Source: Cyanobacteriota bacterium (GTDB taxonomy: Bacteria; Cyanobacteriota; Cyanobacteriia; Leptolyngbyales; Leptolyngbyaceae). Taken from it: a DNA stretch of 11,659 nt. Shown here piece after piece: positions 1 to 6,708 of the stretch (its first letter is position 1; each line of letters opens with the position of its first letter). Location: contig JAIXVO010000324.1 in NCBI GenBank assembly GCA_027482985.1, forward strand, positions 1-11,659, read 5' to 3'. Below the pieces are notes generated by a model that saw only the letters and a program-made list of their open reading frames with translations, ran no database searches and was not told the DNA's origin. A program made the translations under genes and the position numbers.

Positions 1-918
1 GAAAGTCTCAATCTCTATGAAGTCGGTGGGCTGGAGCGACAATCGCACGTGCCGCTGGAGATGCTGACCCTGCTGCAATTCTGCGATCGCCCCCACTCCC
101 CCGATTATCTGAAAGCCGCCCTCACCACTCTGGTCGAACGCAAACTGATTCCCACCCAAGATCTGAACACCCTCACCAGTTTTCCCGAACAATTTCTCTA
201 TCCCGGCCCCCTCGATCCAGTGCAAGCAGAGCCTGTTTTGCAAGCTCGCCGCTTCTGTACCAACCTCCTGCAAGCCCGCCTGGAACTGCCCCCCGCCCAA
301 CTGATTCCCTTCTTTGCCTACACCCTGCGCTACGAGCAAAATGAACTGGCGACAGCAGATAAGTTAAGCGATCGCCTCAGCCAACAAACTCAGGGCAACA
401 ACACCCTCCCCGCCATGATTAGCACCCTCAATGATCTAGTCGGAGCCGAGCGGTTTGAACCTGTGAACGCCGATGAACAGGATGAGCGTTATACTCAACC
501 GGGACAACTCACCATCATCACGATGCACAAAGCCAAAGGACTCGATTGGGACTTTGTGTTTATTCCGTTTTTACACGAAAGTTTTATTCCCGGAACTTTC
601 CGCATTCCACCGCAGGGCAAGTTTTTGGGCGATTTCACCTTGGCGGAAGTCGCGCGTGCCCAAATTCGCGCCCAACTGCACCAGCAGTCCACTTTTCCCG
701 AGACTCATACCGCCTGGAATCGCGCCCAAAATCTCAAAACAGCCGAAGAATTTCGGTTGCTCTATGTCGCCATGACGCGCGCCAAACGCCTGCTGTGGAT
801 GTCCGCCGCCACCCAAGCGCCCTTCACCTGGAATAAGCCGGAAAATGTAGACGATCGCAAAGCCAGCCCCATCTTTCCCGTCCTGCAAGCCCAGTTCCCC
901 AGTTCAGTCATGGGCTAG
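1..918 (+). CDS. UvrD/Rep-family ATP-dependent DNA helicase, C-terminal part (5' end outside window)
   Basis: The reading frame is open from base 1, so this is the last 305 residues of a longer superfamily 1A helicase that unwinds or translocates on DNA with ATP, probably in repair or replication restart. Two C-terminal helicase motifs are clear. One is TIITMHKAKGLDWDFVFIP (bases 511-567), matching the UvrD 'T-x-H-x-x-KG-L-E/D' motif. The other is EEFRLLYVAMTRAK (from about base 745), the motif with the arginine that contacts ATP. The Walker A and DExx motifs lie upstream of the window. After the second motif only about 45 residues remain, so there is no room for a fused PD-(D/E)XK nuclease domain. 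A GTG at base 49 could be called as a start, but it lies inside the helicase core and the frame runs through it, so I treat the gene as 5'-partial. The TAG stop directly abuts the stop of the convergent gene. Confidence 0.9.
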   Translation, partial: ESLNLYEVGGLERQSHVPLEMLTLLQFCDRPHSPDYLKAALTTLVERKLIPTQDLNTLTSFPEQFLYPGPLDPVQAEPVLQARRFCTNLLQARLELPPAQLIPFFAYTLRYEQNELATADKLSDRLSQQTQGNNTLPAMISTLNDLVGAERFEPVNADEQDERYTQPGQLTIITMHKAKGLDWDFVFIPFLHESFIPGTFRIPPQGKFLGDFTLAEVARAQIRAQLHQQSTFPETHTAWNRAQNLKTAEEFRLLYVAMTRAKRLLWMSAATQAPFTWNKPENVDDRKASPIFPVLQAQFPSSVMG

Positions 919-2958
919 TCAAATCACGTTTGCCAGTTGCAGGGTTGGTTGCAGTTGCGCCCAACTCAGCCAAATATCTGCCGTGCGCGGATTGGGATAG
1001 AGTTGTTGCTGCAAGAAATAGCCCGTTGGCCGTGTGCCCGTCACATAGTAATAATCCAGTTGCAACAAATTGCTGACTACCCAATAACAGGGGTAGACAA
1101 AATCAGGCGAAAAAATCTCAATCACCTTCGTTCCCGGTTGACAGAATGCAAGATTGGTTAAGCCGCCCCCGTGTGCCGAAATAACCACGCTGGCAGTGGA
1201 TAATAACCGAGCCTGTTCCACCACCGTTAATGTTTCCAATGCCACCACTTGAAACCCGATCGCCTCTAACCCAATCACAATCTCAGCTTCATTAATCATG
1301 CGGCGATTACTGGCTTGCTGGCGGGTAATGTAGAGGCGATCGCTCGGTTTCGACAACGGTTGATCAGTTCCTAAAATCAGTTGTTGTAACCACACAAAAA
1401 CCCATTTTGGCATCCAGGCAGGACTTCCTGGATAAGACGGCACGATTAATTGCTGTGCCTGTAAATGCGGTAATTGGGCTGGATCTAATAACTTGCTGGT
1501 AGGAATGCCCAATCGCTGCAAGGTTTCTTGTTGAAAGGGTGATTGAGCACCGATCCAAAAAGAATCAATTGACTCGAAATCAATTCCACTTCGGCGTAAT
1601 AACTCAAAGCGAGGAAGAACATCAAACATCCAGTGAAAATACATATCGCTAGTTAATCCGGTGATCGCCGCGACTCTCCCCTCAATCGGTTGAATCGGGG
1701 GCAGCGATCGCCCCCAAATCGAATGATGCGCCGGATGTTTGTCAGGATGTCCGGGAGTCAGTAAAGGAAATTCCGGCGATAAATCTCCTAACAACTCGTT
1801 GGCTGCGGTGATAATGCCGCTGGCAGCCTGATCTGCACTCAGCCAACAGCGTCCCTGGGGCACCGTCACCACAAACGTTTCGGGTAAGGGAATTTGAGGT
1901 GCTAACCGAAAACTAAAGTGGAGGGCGCGATCGCAGGTTTTCGGTGGGTTTAACGTGATTTCACTCGCCGCATCCAGGGGGAAATAGGGGGCAGCGGATT
2001 CTGCTTGCGCCCAAGTTCGCGTTTCCAGGTGATAGCTCGTGGGTGGCGCGATCGCGTCAGAACTGGCAGCGTTGACGGGCTGAGGGACGACGGGCGTTAC
2101 CCATCGTTGCCAAACCGATGTCGCTGCGGTACAAAGATCCTGCAAATCAGCCGCATTTTGGCGTAAGCGATCGGGCACTGGGCAACCTGCTGCTTGCAAT
2201 TGCGCCACCCAGTTGCGATAAGTCTCGGCAACATCCGCCTGACCTTGCAGTGCTGCTCGAAAATCCTGCGTCGCCTGCGTCCATTGGTTCAACTCCAGGT
2301 GCAGCCACCCGCGATCGCCATACGCCGCCCCCCACTCAGGCTGTGCCGCCAAGACCTGCTGCAATTGTTCCAGCGCTGCCCCCCATTGCGTCGCCTGAGC
2401 TAAACACAGCGCCAATTGATACCGTAACTCCGGCGTTGGGTCGATGGCTATTGCCTGCTGATAAGCCGCGATCGCAGGTTCCCACTGTGCCAGCCTGTGC
2501 CAAATTGCCGCCTGTTCCCGGTAAGCCTCCGCCAACTCCGGTTGCAGTTCGGTGGCTCGTTGCCAACAAGCGATCGCCTCGTCCAACTGGCCTTGCAGAC
2601 AAACCGCATGCCCCAATTGCAAATAACTCCAGGGTTGATCCGCATCCAGTTCTAACGCTTGCCGATAAATCAATTCAGCCGCCTGAGCCTGCCCCTGTGC
2701 GAGTTGGGTTGCTCCCGCCGTCCACAGAATTTGCATCAGGGTTTGTAGTTCGCTTGCGATCGCCTCTGGATCAAGACTCGCGATCGCCGTCCACCACACC
2801 GCCTGCGCCTCATCCCCATCCCCAGCCAACAACCGACACAAGCCCAAATACCAGTAGTGAATCAACGCCTCTGGCTCCACCGCGATCGCCTGTTCACACC
2901 ACTGCGCCCCCGTTTCATATTGCCCCTGTGACAAGTAGGCGATCGCTGGATGCGCCAT
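919..2958 (-). CDS. TPR-repeat protein fused to a GT61 (DUF563) glycosyltransferase
   Basis: This 679-aa protein has two parts. Residues 1-250 are tetratricopeptide repeats; the repeated A-x-x-x-Y/W-x-x-A-[IL]-x-[IL]-[DQ]-P pattern is clear, for example AIAAYQQAIAIDP at 162-174. After a proline/alanine linker, residues 400-650 resemble the GT61 family. They carry YFHWMFDVLPRFELL (440-454), RLYITRQQASNRR (541-553) and the family signature SAHGGGLTNLAFCQPGTKVIEIF (594-616, split here only for reading). Members of this family transfer sugars such as xylose or GlcNAc; in bacteria they usually serve surface polysaccharide or protein glycosylation. No signal peptide or membrane segment is visible, so it is probably cytoplasmic, with the TPR part binding a partner or the acceptor. 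The ATG is preceded by GGAGG (complement of 2963-2967). It follows the SnoaL-like gene by 14 nt, suggesting one transcript. Donor and acceptor are unknown. Confidence 0.85.
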   Translation of the reverse strand: MAHPAIAYLSQGQYETGAQWCEQAIAVEPEALIHYWYLGLCRLLAGDGDEAQAVWWTAIASLDPEAIASELQTLMQILWTAGATQLAQGQAQAAELIYRQALELDADQPWSYLQLGHAVCLQGQLDEAIACWQRATELQPELAEAYREQAAIWHRLAQWEPAIAAYQQAIAIDPTPELRYQLALCLAQATQWGAALEQLQQVLAAQPEWGAAYGDRGWLHLELNQWTQATQDFRAALQGQADVAETYRNWVAQLQAAGCPVPDRLRQNAADLQDLCTAATSVWQRWVTPVVPQPVNAASSDAIAPPTSYHLETRTWAQAESAAPYFPLDAASEITLNPPKTCDRALHFSFRLAPQIPLPETFVVTVPQGRCWLSADQAASGIITAANELLGDLSPEFPLLTPGHPDKHPAHHSIWGRSLPPIQPIEGRVAAITGLTSDMYFHWMFDVLPRFELLRRSGIDFESIDSFWIGAQSPFQQETLQRLGIPTSKLLDPAQLPHLQAQQLIVPSYPGSPAWMPKWVFVWLQQLILGTDQPLSKPSDRLYITRQQASNRRMINEAEIVIGLEAIGFQVVALETLTVVEQARLLSTASVVISAHGGGLTNLAFCQPGTKVIEIFSPDFVYPCYWVVSNLLQLDYYYVTGTRPTGYFLQQQLYPNPRTADIWLSWAQLQPTLQLANVI

Positions 2959-2962
2959 CCCC

Positions 2963-2967
2963 CCTCC
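2963..2967 (-). promoter_or_regulatory. Ribosome binding site of the TPR-GT61 gene
   Basis: The complement reads GGAGG, four bases before the ATG at 2958. It lies entirely in the 14-nt gap after the stop of the upstream SnoaL-like gene. It supports the 2958 start and independent re-initiation within a shared transcript. Confidence 0.6.
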
Positions 2968-2972
2968 GTTGC

Positions 2973-3374
2973 TTATTGCTGCTTGGGCATGATCGTCTTT
3001 TGAATCATTTCTTGAATTGTTTCAGTTTCACCAATTTCATAAAGACTAATCAAACTATTTTCAATCGTAAAAATTTGCTGAATTGTTGTATCCGCGAGCA
3101 AATTACCTTGCAAATCCCTAACAAGTTGATGAACGGTAACAACGGTGCGATCGCTTTCATCCGTCTCAAACTTCAAGGGTTCAAGTTGCACTTGAATCAC
3201 CTGATATTGCTGAGTCCAGTATTCGCGCACTGCATCGCGGCCATAAACGAACCCGCCTTCCACCCCATTCGCCCATTTCACATCCGGGTGCATCACCGAA
3301 ATGATCGTTTCAATCTCACCTTTATTAAAGGCTTCGTATAAATTTTGCAGAAACTGCTGATTAGAAGTCGTCAT
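2973..3374 (-). CDS. SnoaL-like / NTF2-fold (ketosteroid isomerase-like) protein
   Basis: This 133-aa protein has the usual size and pattern of the SnoaL-like/NTF2 superfamily, a cone-shaped alpha+beta fold. The N-terminus has a helical stretch (QQFLQNLYEAFNKGEIETII). It is followed by the typical MHPDVKWANG segment (residues 28-37) and the GRDAVREYW helix (about 46-53), then the strand-rich second half. Family members act as isomerases, cyclases or hydrolases, or simply bind small ligands; nothing here fixes the substrate. An in-frame TGA lies just upstream of the ATG at 3374, which fixes the start there or further inside. Only a weak purine-rich RBS is seen. The gene lies 14 nt upstream of the TPR-GT61 gene on the same strand, probably co-transcribed, but I see no known pathway joining them. 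Family call is fairly sure, function unknown. Confidence 0.8.
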   Translation of the reverse strand: MTTSNQQFLQNLYEAFNKGEIETIISVMHPDVKWANGVEGGFVYGRDAVREYWTQQYQVIQVQLEPLKFETDESDRTVVTVHQLVRDLQGNLLADTTIQQIFTIENSLISLYEIGETETIQEMIQKTIMPKQQ

Positions 3375-3554
3375 TGTTCACCATCTCATCATGCGATTAT
3401 GGTTCAATTTAGCAACAAAAAACAACCTCAACTTCAGTGATTTTCAACTACCTATTGCATTTGCAACACTGTCTTTGGCCAACACTGTGCCACCCCCTAT
3501 TATTGTTCACCCTTTTCCATTGGGCAACTGCCATGTTCCTTTGAGTACCCAGCC
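3375..3554. other. 180-bp spacer between HNH gene and SnoaL-like gene
   Basis: I see no gene here. It contains the candidate promoter above and a direct repeat CAACACTGT at 3464-3472 and 3480-3488 (16-base period). No clear terminator with a T-run follows the HNH gene, so read-through from the HNH unit into the SnoaL unit is possible. Confidence 0.4.
3396..3401 (-). promoter_or_regulatory. Possible -10 element for the SnoaL-TPR/GT unit
   Basis: The complement reads CATAAT, one base off TATAAT, 21 bases before the ATG at 3374. A weak TTGTTT lies about 18 bases further upstream as a possible -35. A promoter here would give a very short leader. This is a motif match only. Confidence 0.3.
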
Positions 3555-3980
3555 TTAACCTTTGGGTGGATGCCATCCACTCGCGACCCATCGTCTTCGA
3601 GCCGCTCGAATCGTCGCCCGATTCATCTGCAACGCCCCTACAGTCGCTCGACCGATCGCCGTCAGCCCTTCCACGCGTGTCCCATCCTCGCTCCAAGCAA
3701 AATGTTCTGCCCAACTTTGAGCACGAGGATTGAACAAAGGCACAACCGCTTCAGTCACCGGATCAGTAAATTCGATCAAATCCGATTTGAATTCATTGCA
3801 ACCTCGACACGCCAAACAGATGTTGTCAAATCTTGTTTCTCCCCCCTTTGACTTTGGCAGAATGTGGTCAAACGACAAATCAATGCCGCTGATCACGGCT
3901 TGCGTCAAACAGTAGCAACATTGACCGCGATCGCTGGCCTCAACTTGTTTACGCAACTCAACTGCAATGTAGCTAGACAC
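3555..3980 (-). CDS. HNH endonuclease family protein
   Basis: This 141-aa protein is a compact HNH nuclease. Two zinc knuckles are visible: C21-x2-C24 and C58-x2-C61. Between them lies the DHILPKSKGG core (residues 38-47), with the D38-H39 pair that gives the catalytic base, then N53, N62 and K65 in DNICLACRGCNEFK. These nucleases cut DNA using one metal ion. The C-terminal half (VPLFNPRAQSWAEHFAW...) is as I recall it in a widespread cyanobacterial subfamily. The start is GTG at 3980; an in-frame TAA lies three codons upstream and no Shine-Dalgarno is visible. The TAA belongs to the preceding RHH-like gene, so the two genes are in the same frame, 6 nt apart, and probably translationally coupled. 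Defence, toxin-antitoxin or homing roles are all possible; which is unproven. Confidence 0.85.
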   Translation of the reverse strand: MSSYIAVELRKQVEASDRGQCCYCLTQAVISGIDLSFDHILPKSKGGETRFDNICLACRGCNEFKSDLIEFTDPVTEAVVPLFNPRAQSWAEHFAWSEDGTRVEGLTAIGRATVGALQMNRATIRAARRRWVASGWHPPKG

Positions 3981-3986
3981 GTATGG

Positions 3987-4388
3987 TTAAGGATGGGGAA
4001 CTAAATGTCCGCGCCAGCGCAGTAGAACGACTGCATGAGCCTTACGCAGCATAAAAGCATCTGCAGCTTGCCGCAAATTGCTCAATTCCAGCTTCTCAGC
4101 GGCACTCAAGCCACCTGCTTGGTTCCGGTCTAGCAAGTCATCATAACGAGACAGTTCAGCCACAGACCGGTACTGGCGGGCGATCGCCCAGAGTGCCGCA
4201 TCATCCAAGCTATCAAGAGCGGCTAAATCGGCTTGAAATTCTTCAGGCACATCCTCCCAATCTGGAGGACTGCCCATCTCTAAAGCATGGAGAATAATTT
4301 CTGTCAGCGGACGCTGTGTCGCCTGAGCCGTCTTGGTCAAGCGTTGATAGAGCCGTTCGGGTAAATCTAGAGTTACAGATGCAAACAC
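3987..4388 (-). CDS. RHH-like (antitoxin-type) small protein paired with the HNH nuclease
   Basis: This is a conserved cyanobacterial small protein. From the GTG at 4388 it has 133 residues. The N-terminus, VTLDLPERLYQRL (5-17) followed by a helix RPLTEIILHAL (26-36), fits a ribbon-helix-helix DNA-binding fold like that of many antitoxins. The rest is acidic, helical and ends in FMLRKAHAVVLLRWRGH, which I recall as typical of this family. A longer frame starts at a TTG at 4439 (150 aa), but the extra 17 residues precede the expected N-terminal strand, so I prefer 4388; neither start has a good RBS. It lies 6 nt upstream of, and in frame with, the HNH gene, suggesting an operon. It may bind its own promoter through the palindrome at 4397-4409. 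An antitoxin role is inference from fold and pairing only. Confidence 0.7.
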   Translation of the reverse strand: MFASVTLDLPERLYQRLTKTAQATQRPLTEIILHALEMGSPPDWEDVPEEFQADLAALDSLDDAALWAIARQYRSVAELSRYDDLLDRNQAGGLSAAEKLELSNLRQAADAFMLRKAHAVVLLRWRGHLVPHP

Positions 4389-4396
4389 GAAGCTAG

Positions 4397-4409
4397 CTTT
4401 TGACAAAAG
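4397..4409. promoter_or_regulatory. Palindrome before the RHH-like gene, candidate autoregulatory operator
   Basis: CTTTT-GAC-AAAAG is a perfect 5-3-5 inverted repeat, eight bases upstream of the GTG start at 4388. The self-complementary AGCTAGCT lies at 4391-4398 next to it. Ribbon-helix-helix antitoxins commonly bind short palindromes at their own promoters, so this is a plausible operator. There is no direct evidence of binding. If the TTG at 4439 is the real start, this lies inside the gene. Confidence 0.3.
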
Positions 4410-4515
4410 TGTTGATGCAGATTGCTCATATCTTATCAAATTGTCTTGAGTTCCCCTTCAAACCTTATTTCTCATCAAGCTAGAGGAGGACTGATCGTGA
4501 TCGCCGCTTTCTCAC

Positions 4516-5871
4516 TTACTCCTGACAAACCCGCTGCAACGTGTCCACAAATTCTGGATAGGAAATCGCTGCCGCCTCGGCTCGATGAATCGTCGTCGTG
4601 CCCGTTGCATTCAGAGCCGCGATCGCCAAACTCATGCCAATCCGGTGATCCGTAAAGCTATCGACCGCCTGACCGGTAAGCGCCGTCCCCCCGGTAATTT
4701 CCAGCCCATCGGGGAGTTCCGTCACCTTGGCACCCATCTGATTCAGTTGCGTCGCCATCACCGTAATGCGATCGCTCTCCTTGACCCGCAACTCCTCGGC
4801 ATCCCGTACCGTCGTTGTCCCCGTGGCAAACGTCGCTGCGACTGCCAGCACTGGAATTTCATCAATCAGGCGGGGGATCAGGTCGCCTGCGATCGTGCAG
4901 CCGCGTAACGGGGCACCTGCCCGCACCCGTAAATCGGCAACGGGTTCACCCGCCACCTCTCGGACATTTTCCTGGGTCACATCCGCACCCATCATCGCCA
5001 ACACATCCAGCACACCCGTCCGCGTCGGGTTAATCCCGACATTTTCAATCGTCAAATCCGAACCTGGCACGATCGCCCCCGCCACCAGCCAGAATGCCGC
5101 CGAACTAATATCGCCTGGAACGACCACCGCTTGCCCCACCAATTGTGCCGACCCCACCACACTCGCACTACAGGTCTCCGGATCGACGCGGACATCCGCC
5201 CCAAACGCCTTTAACATCCGCTCACTGTGGTCGCGAGAGAGGGCGGGTTCCGTGACTGTGGTGATCCCCTCCGTCATCAGTCCCGCCAGCAAGATGCAGG
5301 ATTTGACTTGCGCTGACGCGATCGGTGAGTGGTAATGAGTTGCCTTCAGCGATCGCCCCTGAATCGCCAAAGGAGCCAGCGCACCGTGCTGCCGTCCCCA
5401 AATTTCGGCACCCATTTGCTGCAGGGGCTTCACCACGCGGGACATGGGGCGCGATCGCAGCGAATCATCCCCCGTTACCGTAAAGAAGCGATCGGGATGG
5501 GAGGCCAGAATGCCCAGCATTAATCGCAAAGTGGTGCCAGAATTGCCAGCATTCAGCACATCGGCAGGTTCCAGCAATTGCCCCAAGCCGATGCCTCGCA
5601 CCCGCACGAGTTCCGTATTCAACTCCGAAATTTCGGCACCCAAGGCCCGAAAGCAGGCGGCGGTACTGCGGGGATCTTCGCCTAACAGTAACCCTTGAAT
5701 CACCGTTTCCCCACTCGCCAATGCGCCCAGCATTAAGGAGCGATGGGAAATCGACTTATCTCCTGGCACCCGAATGCGTCCCTGTAACGAAAAGCCAGTA
5801 GCGGGACGGGCGATCGTCAACCGTTGCTGACAATCGACGGCTTCCATGAAAATACGATTCGTTTCCGACAT
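4516..5871 (-). CDS. aroA: 3-phosphoshikimate 1-carboxyvinyltransferase (EPSP synthase)
   Basis: This 451-aa enzyme joins phosphoenolpyruvate to shikimate 3-phosphate, the sixth step of the shikimate pathway to chorismate and aromatic amino acids, in the cytoplasm. The two-domain inverse-barrel family is recognised by [18 protein letters not shown] (35-52; K39, S40 and R44 bind substrates), [12 protein letters not shown] (106-117), SAQVK (186-190), RDHSERM (213-219), the catalytic-region [12 protein letters not shown] (335-346) and [11 protein letters not shown] (359-369). GDKS, SAQ-x-K, R-x-H-x-E and N-x-TR (NPTR, 281-284) together are the pattern of class II EPSP synthases, as in the Agrobacterium CP4 and Bacillus enzymes. 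Length is normal. The ATG at 5871 has no clear Shine-Dalgarno; a second ATG (residue 9) is also possible. It diverges from the 5932 gene with only 60 bp between. Confidence 0.96.
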   Translation of the reverse strand: MSETNRIFMEAVDCQQRLTIARPATGFSLQGRIRVPGDKSISHRSLMLGALASGETVIQGLLLGEDPRSTAACFRALGAEISELNTELVRVRGIGLGQLLEPADVLNAGNSGTTLRLMLGILASHPDRFFTVTGDDSLRSRPMSRVVKPLQQMGAEIWGRQHGALAPLAIQGRSLKATHYHSPIASAQVKSCILLAGLMTEGITTVTEPALSRDHSERMLKAFGADVRVDPETCSASVVGSAQLVGQAVVVPGDISSAAFWLVAGAIVPGSDLTIENVGINPTRTGVLDVLAMMGADVTQENVREVAGEPVADLRVRAGAPLRGCTIAGDLIPRLIDEIPVLAVAATFATGTTTVRDAEELRVKESDRITVMATQLNQMGAKVTELPDGLEITGGTALTGQAVDSFTDHRIGMSLAIAALNATGTTTIHRAEAAAISYPEFVDTLQRVCQE

Positions 5872-5931
5872 GGGGATCAGCTAGACTGCCAAAGTGACTG
5901 CGATAGTCATCCTACCGTTAAATTCCTCCCC

Positions 5932-6417
5932 ATGTTGACTCAACTTCGCTGCCCGGTTCGGCTCTCCTTACACTCTGACGATGCGCTGACCGCTTCCCAG
6001 ATCGAAACAGTCGGCACGCTGTACCAAAAAGATCGCGATCGCTTCCATCTGCTATTGACCGAACCGCAAGTCAGTGGGTTTGATCCCGCGACGGTTTGTA
6101 CCACTTCCAATTGCCTCACGATTCCCACGCCGCGCCTGCTCTGGATTGAGTTTTCGCCCTACCGGGTGGCCATGACGATGCAGGGAAATGGGCAGTTCAG
6201 CTATCGTCATTTGTTTGAACCCAGCGTGTTTGGCAGTAGTCGCTATTGGCTGCAAGAAGACATCACCACAAATGGGCAAATGCGGCTCCGCAACTTCACC
6301 CGCATTCTGCATGTGAAAGGCAGTCCCATGCCTTGTTACCTCCTGCTGGAATACGAACTCTGGTCGCAACACCTCAAACTCGGAGATTACACCCTTTCTA
6401 TTGAGATGGATCATTAA
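5932..6417 (+). CDS. Unrecognised 161-aa protein
   Basis: I do not recognise this gene. The frame extends upstream to base 5824, but that part overlaps aroA, so I place the start at the ATG at 5932 (MLTQLRCPVRL). No Shine-Dalgarno precedes it; the upstream bases are CCTCCCC. The protein looks soluble: no signal peptide or membrane segment. It is rich in aromatic and beta-branched residues (for example PRLLWIEFSPYRVAMTMQG, 67-85, and HLFEPSVFGSSRYWL, 93-107) and ends with an evenly amphipathic strand pattern, suggesting a mostly beta fold. Three cysteines after the N-terminus (C56, C61, C135) include a C-x4-C pair. Codon use and HIP1 content resemble the neighbours, so it is probably a native gene. 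It is divergent from aroA and convergent on the iron permease gene. Confidence 0.75.
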   Translation: MLTQLRCPVRLSLHSDDALTASQIETVGTLYQKDRDRFHLLLTEPQVSGFDPATVCTTSNCLTIPTPRLLWIEFSPYRVAMTMQGNGQFSYRHLFEPSVFGSSRYWLQEDITTNGQMRLRNFTRILHVKGSPMPCYLLLEYELWSQHLKLGDYTLSIEMDH

Positions 6418-6490
6418 TTTGGCGATTCCGTTCACACAAGTCTGGCAGTCGCGCGAGTCTCTAGTCAAAACCAAAATTCTCGGCTTGGGT

Positions 6491-6550
6491 GGCAGCCCCC
6501 CCAACCCCCCGAATTCAGGGGACGGCTGCGTCCCCCGAACCCCCTCCAGA
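6491..6550. repeat. C-rich interspersed-repeat-like block with a GC hairpin
   Basis: The block contains GGCAGCCCCCCCAACCCCCC and continues with several C-runs. Inside it lies a perfect hairpin, GGGGACG (6518-6524), loop GCTG, CGTCCCC (6529-6535). Similar C-rich palindromic blocks are scattered between genes in many cyanobacteria; I infer from memory that this is one. It could also help end transcription between the convergent genes, but no T-run follows. Confidence 0.4.
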
Positions 6551-6639
6551 GGGCAACGCTGGGTCTGCGCAAGAATGCGCTAGTGGTGACGTTGTTTGCG
6601 AGTTTCCTCAGAGTTGTGCCAGGGGCGTATGGCAACCTG

Positions 6640-6657
6640 GCTCAACTAGTGTTGAGC
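6640..6657. repeat. Short inverted repeat between convergent genes
   Basis: GCTCAAC (6640-6646), loop TAGT, GTTGAGC (6651-6657) is a perfect 7-bp stem, 52 bp from the 3' end of the permease gene. A bidirectional terminator or processing stem is possible; there is no U-tract on either side. Confidence 0.35.
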
Positions 6658-6708
6658 GATTTCTACAGCTTTCTGTTGAAGTTGAAACTGATGACTGTTT
6701 GCCTCTCT

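Larger units (their letters stand above)
6418..6708. other. 291-bp spacer between convergent genes
   Basis: No convincing gene. The short open frames seen here have no homology pattern I recognise and carry C-rich repeat translations (PPTP, PEPPPEG). The stretch holds a C-rich repeat-like block near 6491-6550 and two hairpins, listed separately. Both flanking genes point inward, so their 3' ends must lie here, but no classical stem plus T-run terminator was seen. Confidence 0.5.

Noticed and set aside
473..888. Open frames on both strands inside the helicase region
   Set aside because: They overlap a frame with clear helicase motifs and have arginine/proline/serine-rich translations typical of out-of-frame reading.
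2118..3341. A 407-aa open frame on the plus strand
   Set aside because: It runs antisense through the TPR-GT61 and SnoaL-like genes, is extremely rich in proline, threonine and serine, and shows no domain. It is a long shadow of the repeat-coding strand.
4766..5335. A 189-aa plus-strand frame
   Set aside because: It lies wholly antisense to aroA, whose motifs are unmistakable; composition is Ser/Thr/Ala/Arg-rich.
5824..5931. N-terminal extension of the 5932 gene
   Set aside because: It would start inside aroA on the other strand, and its translation ([14 protein letters not shown]...) looks unrelated to the rest; the ATG at 5932 is more economical.
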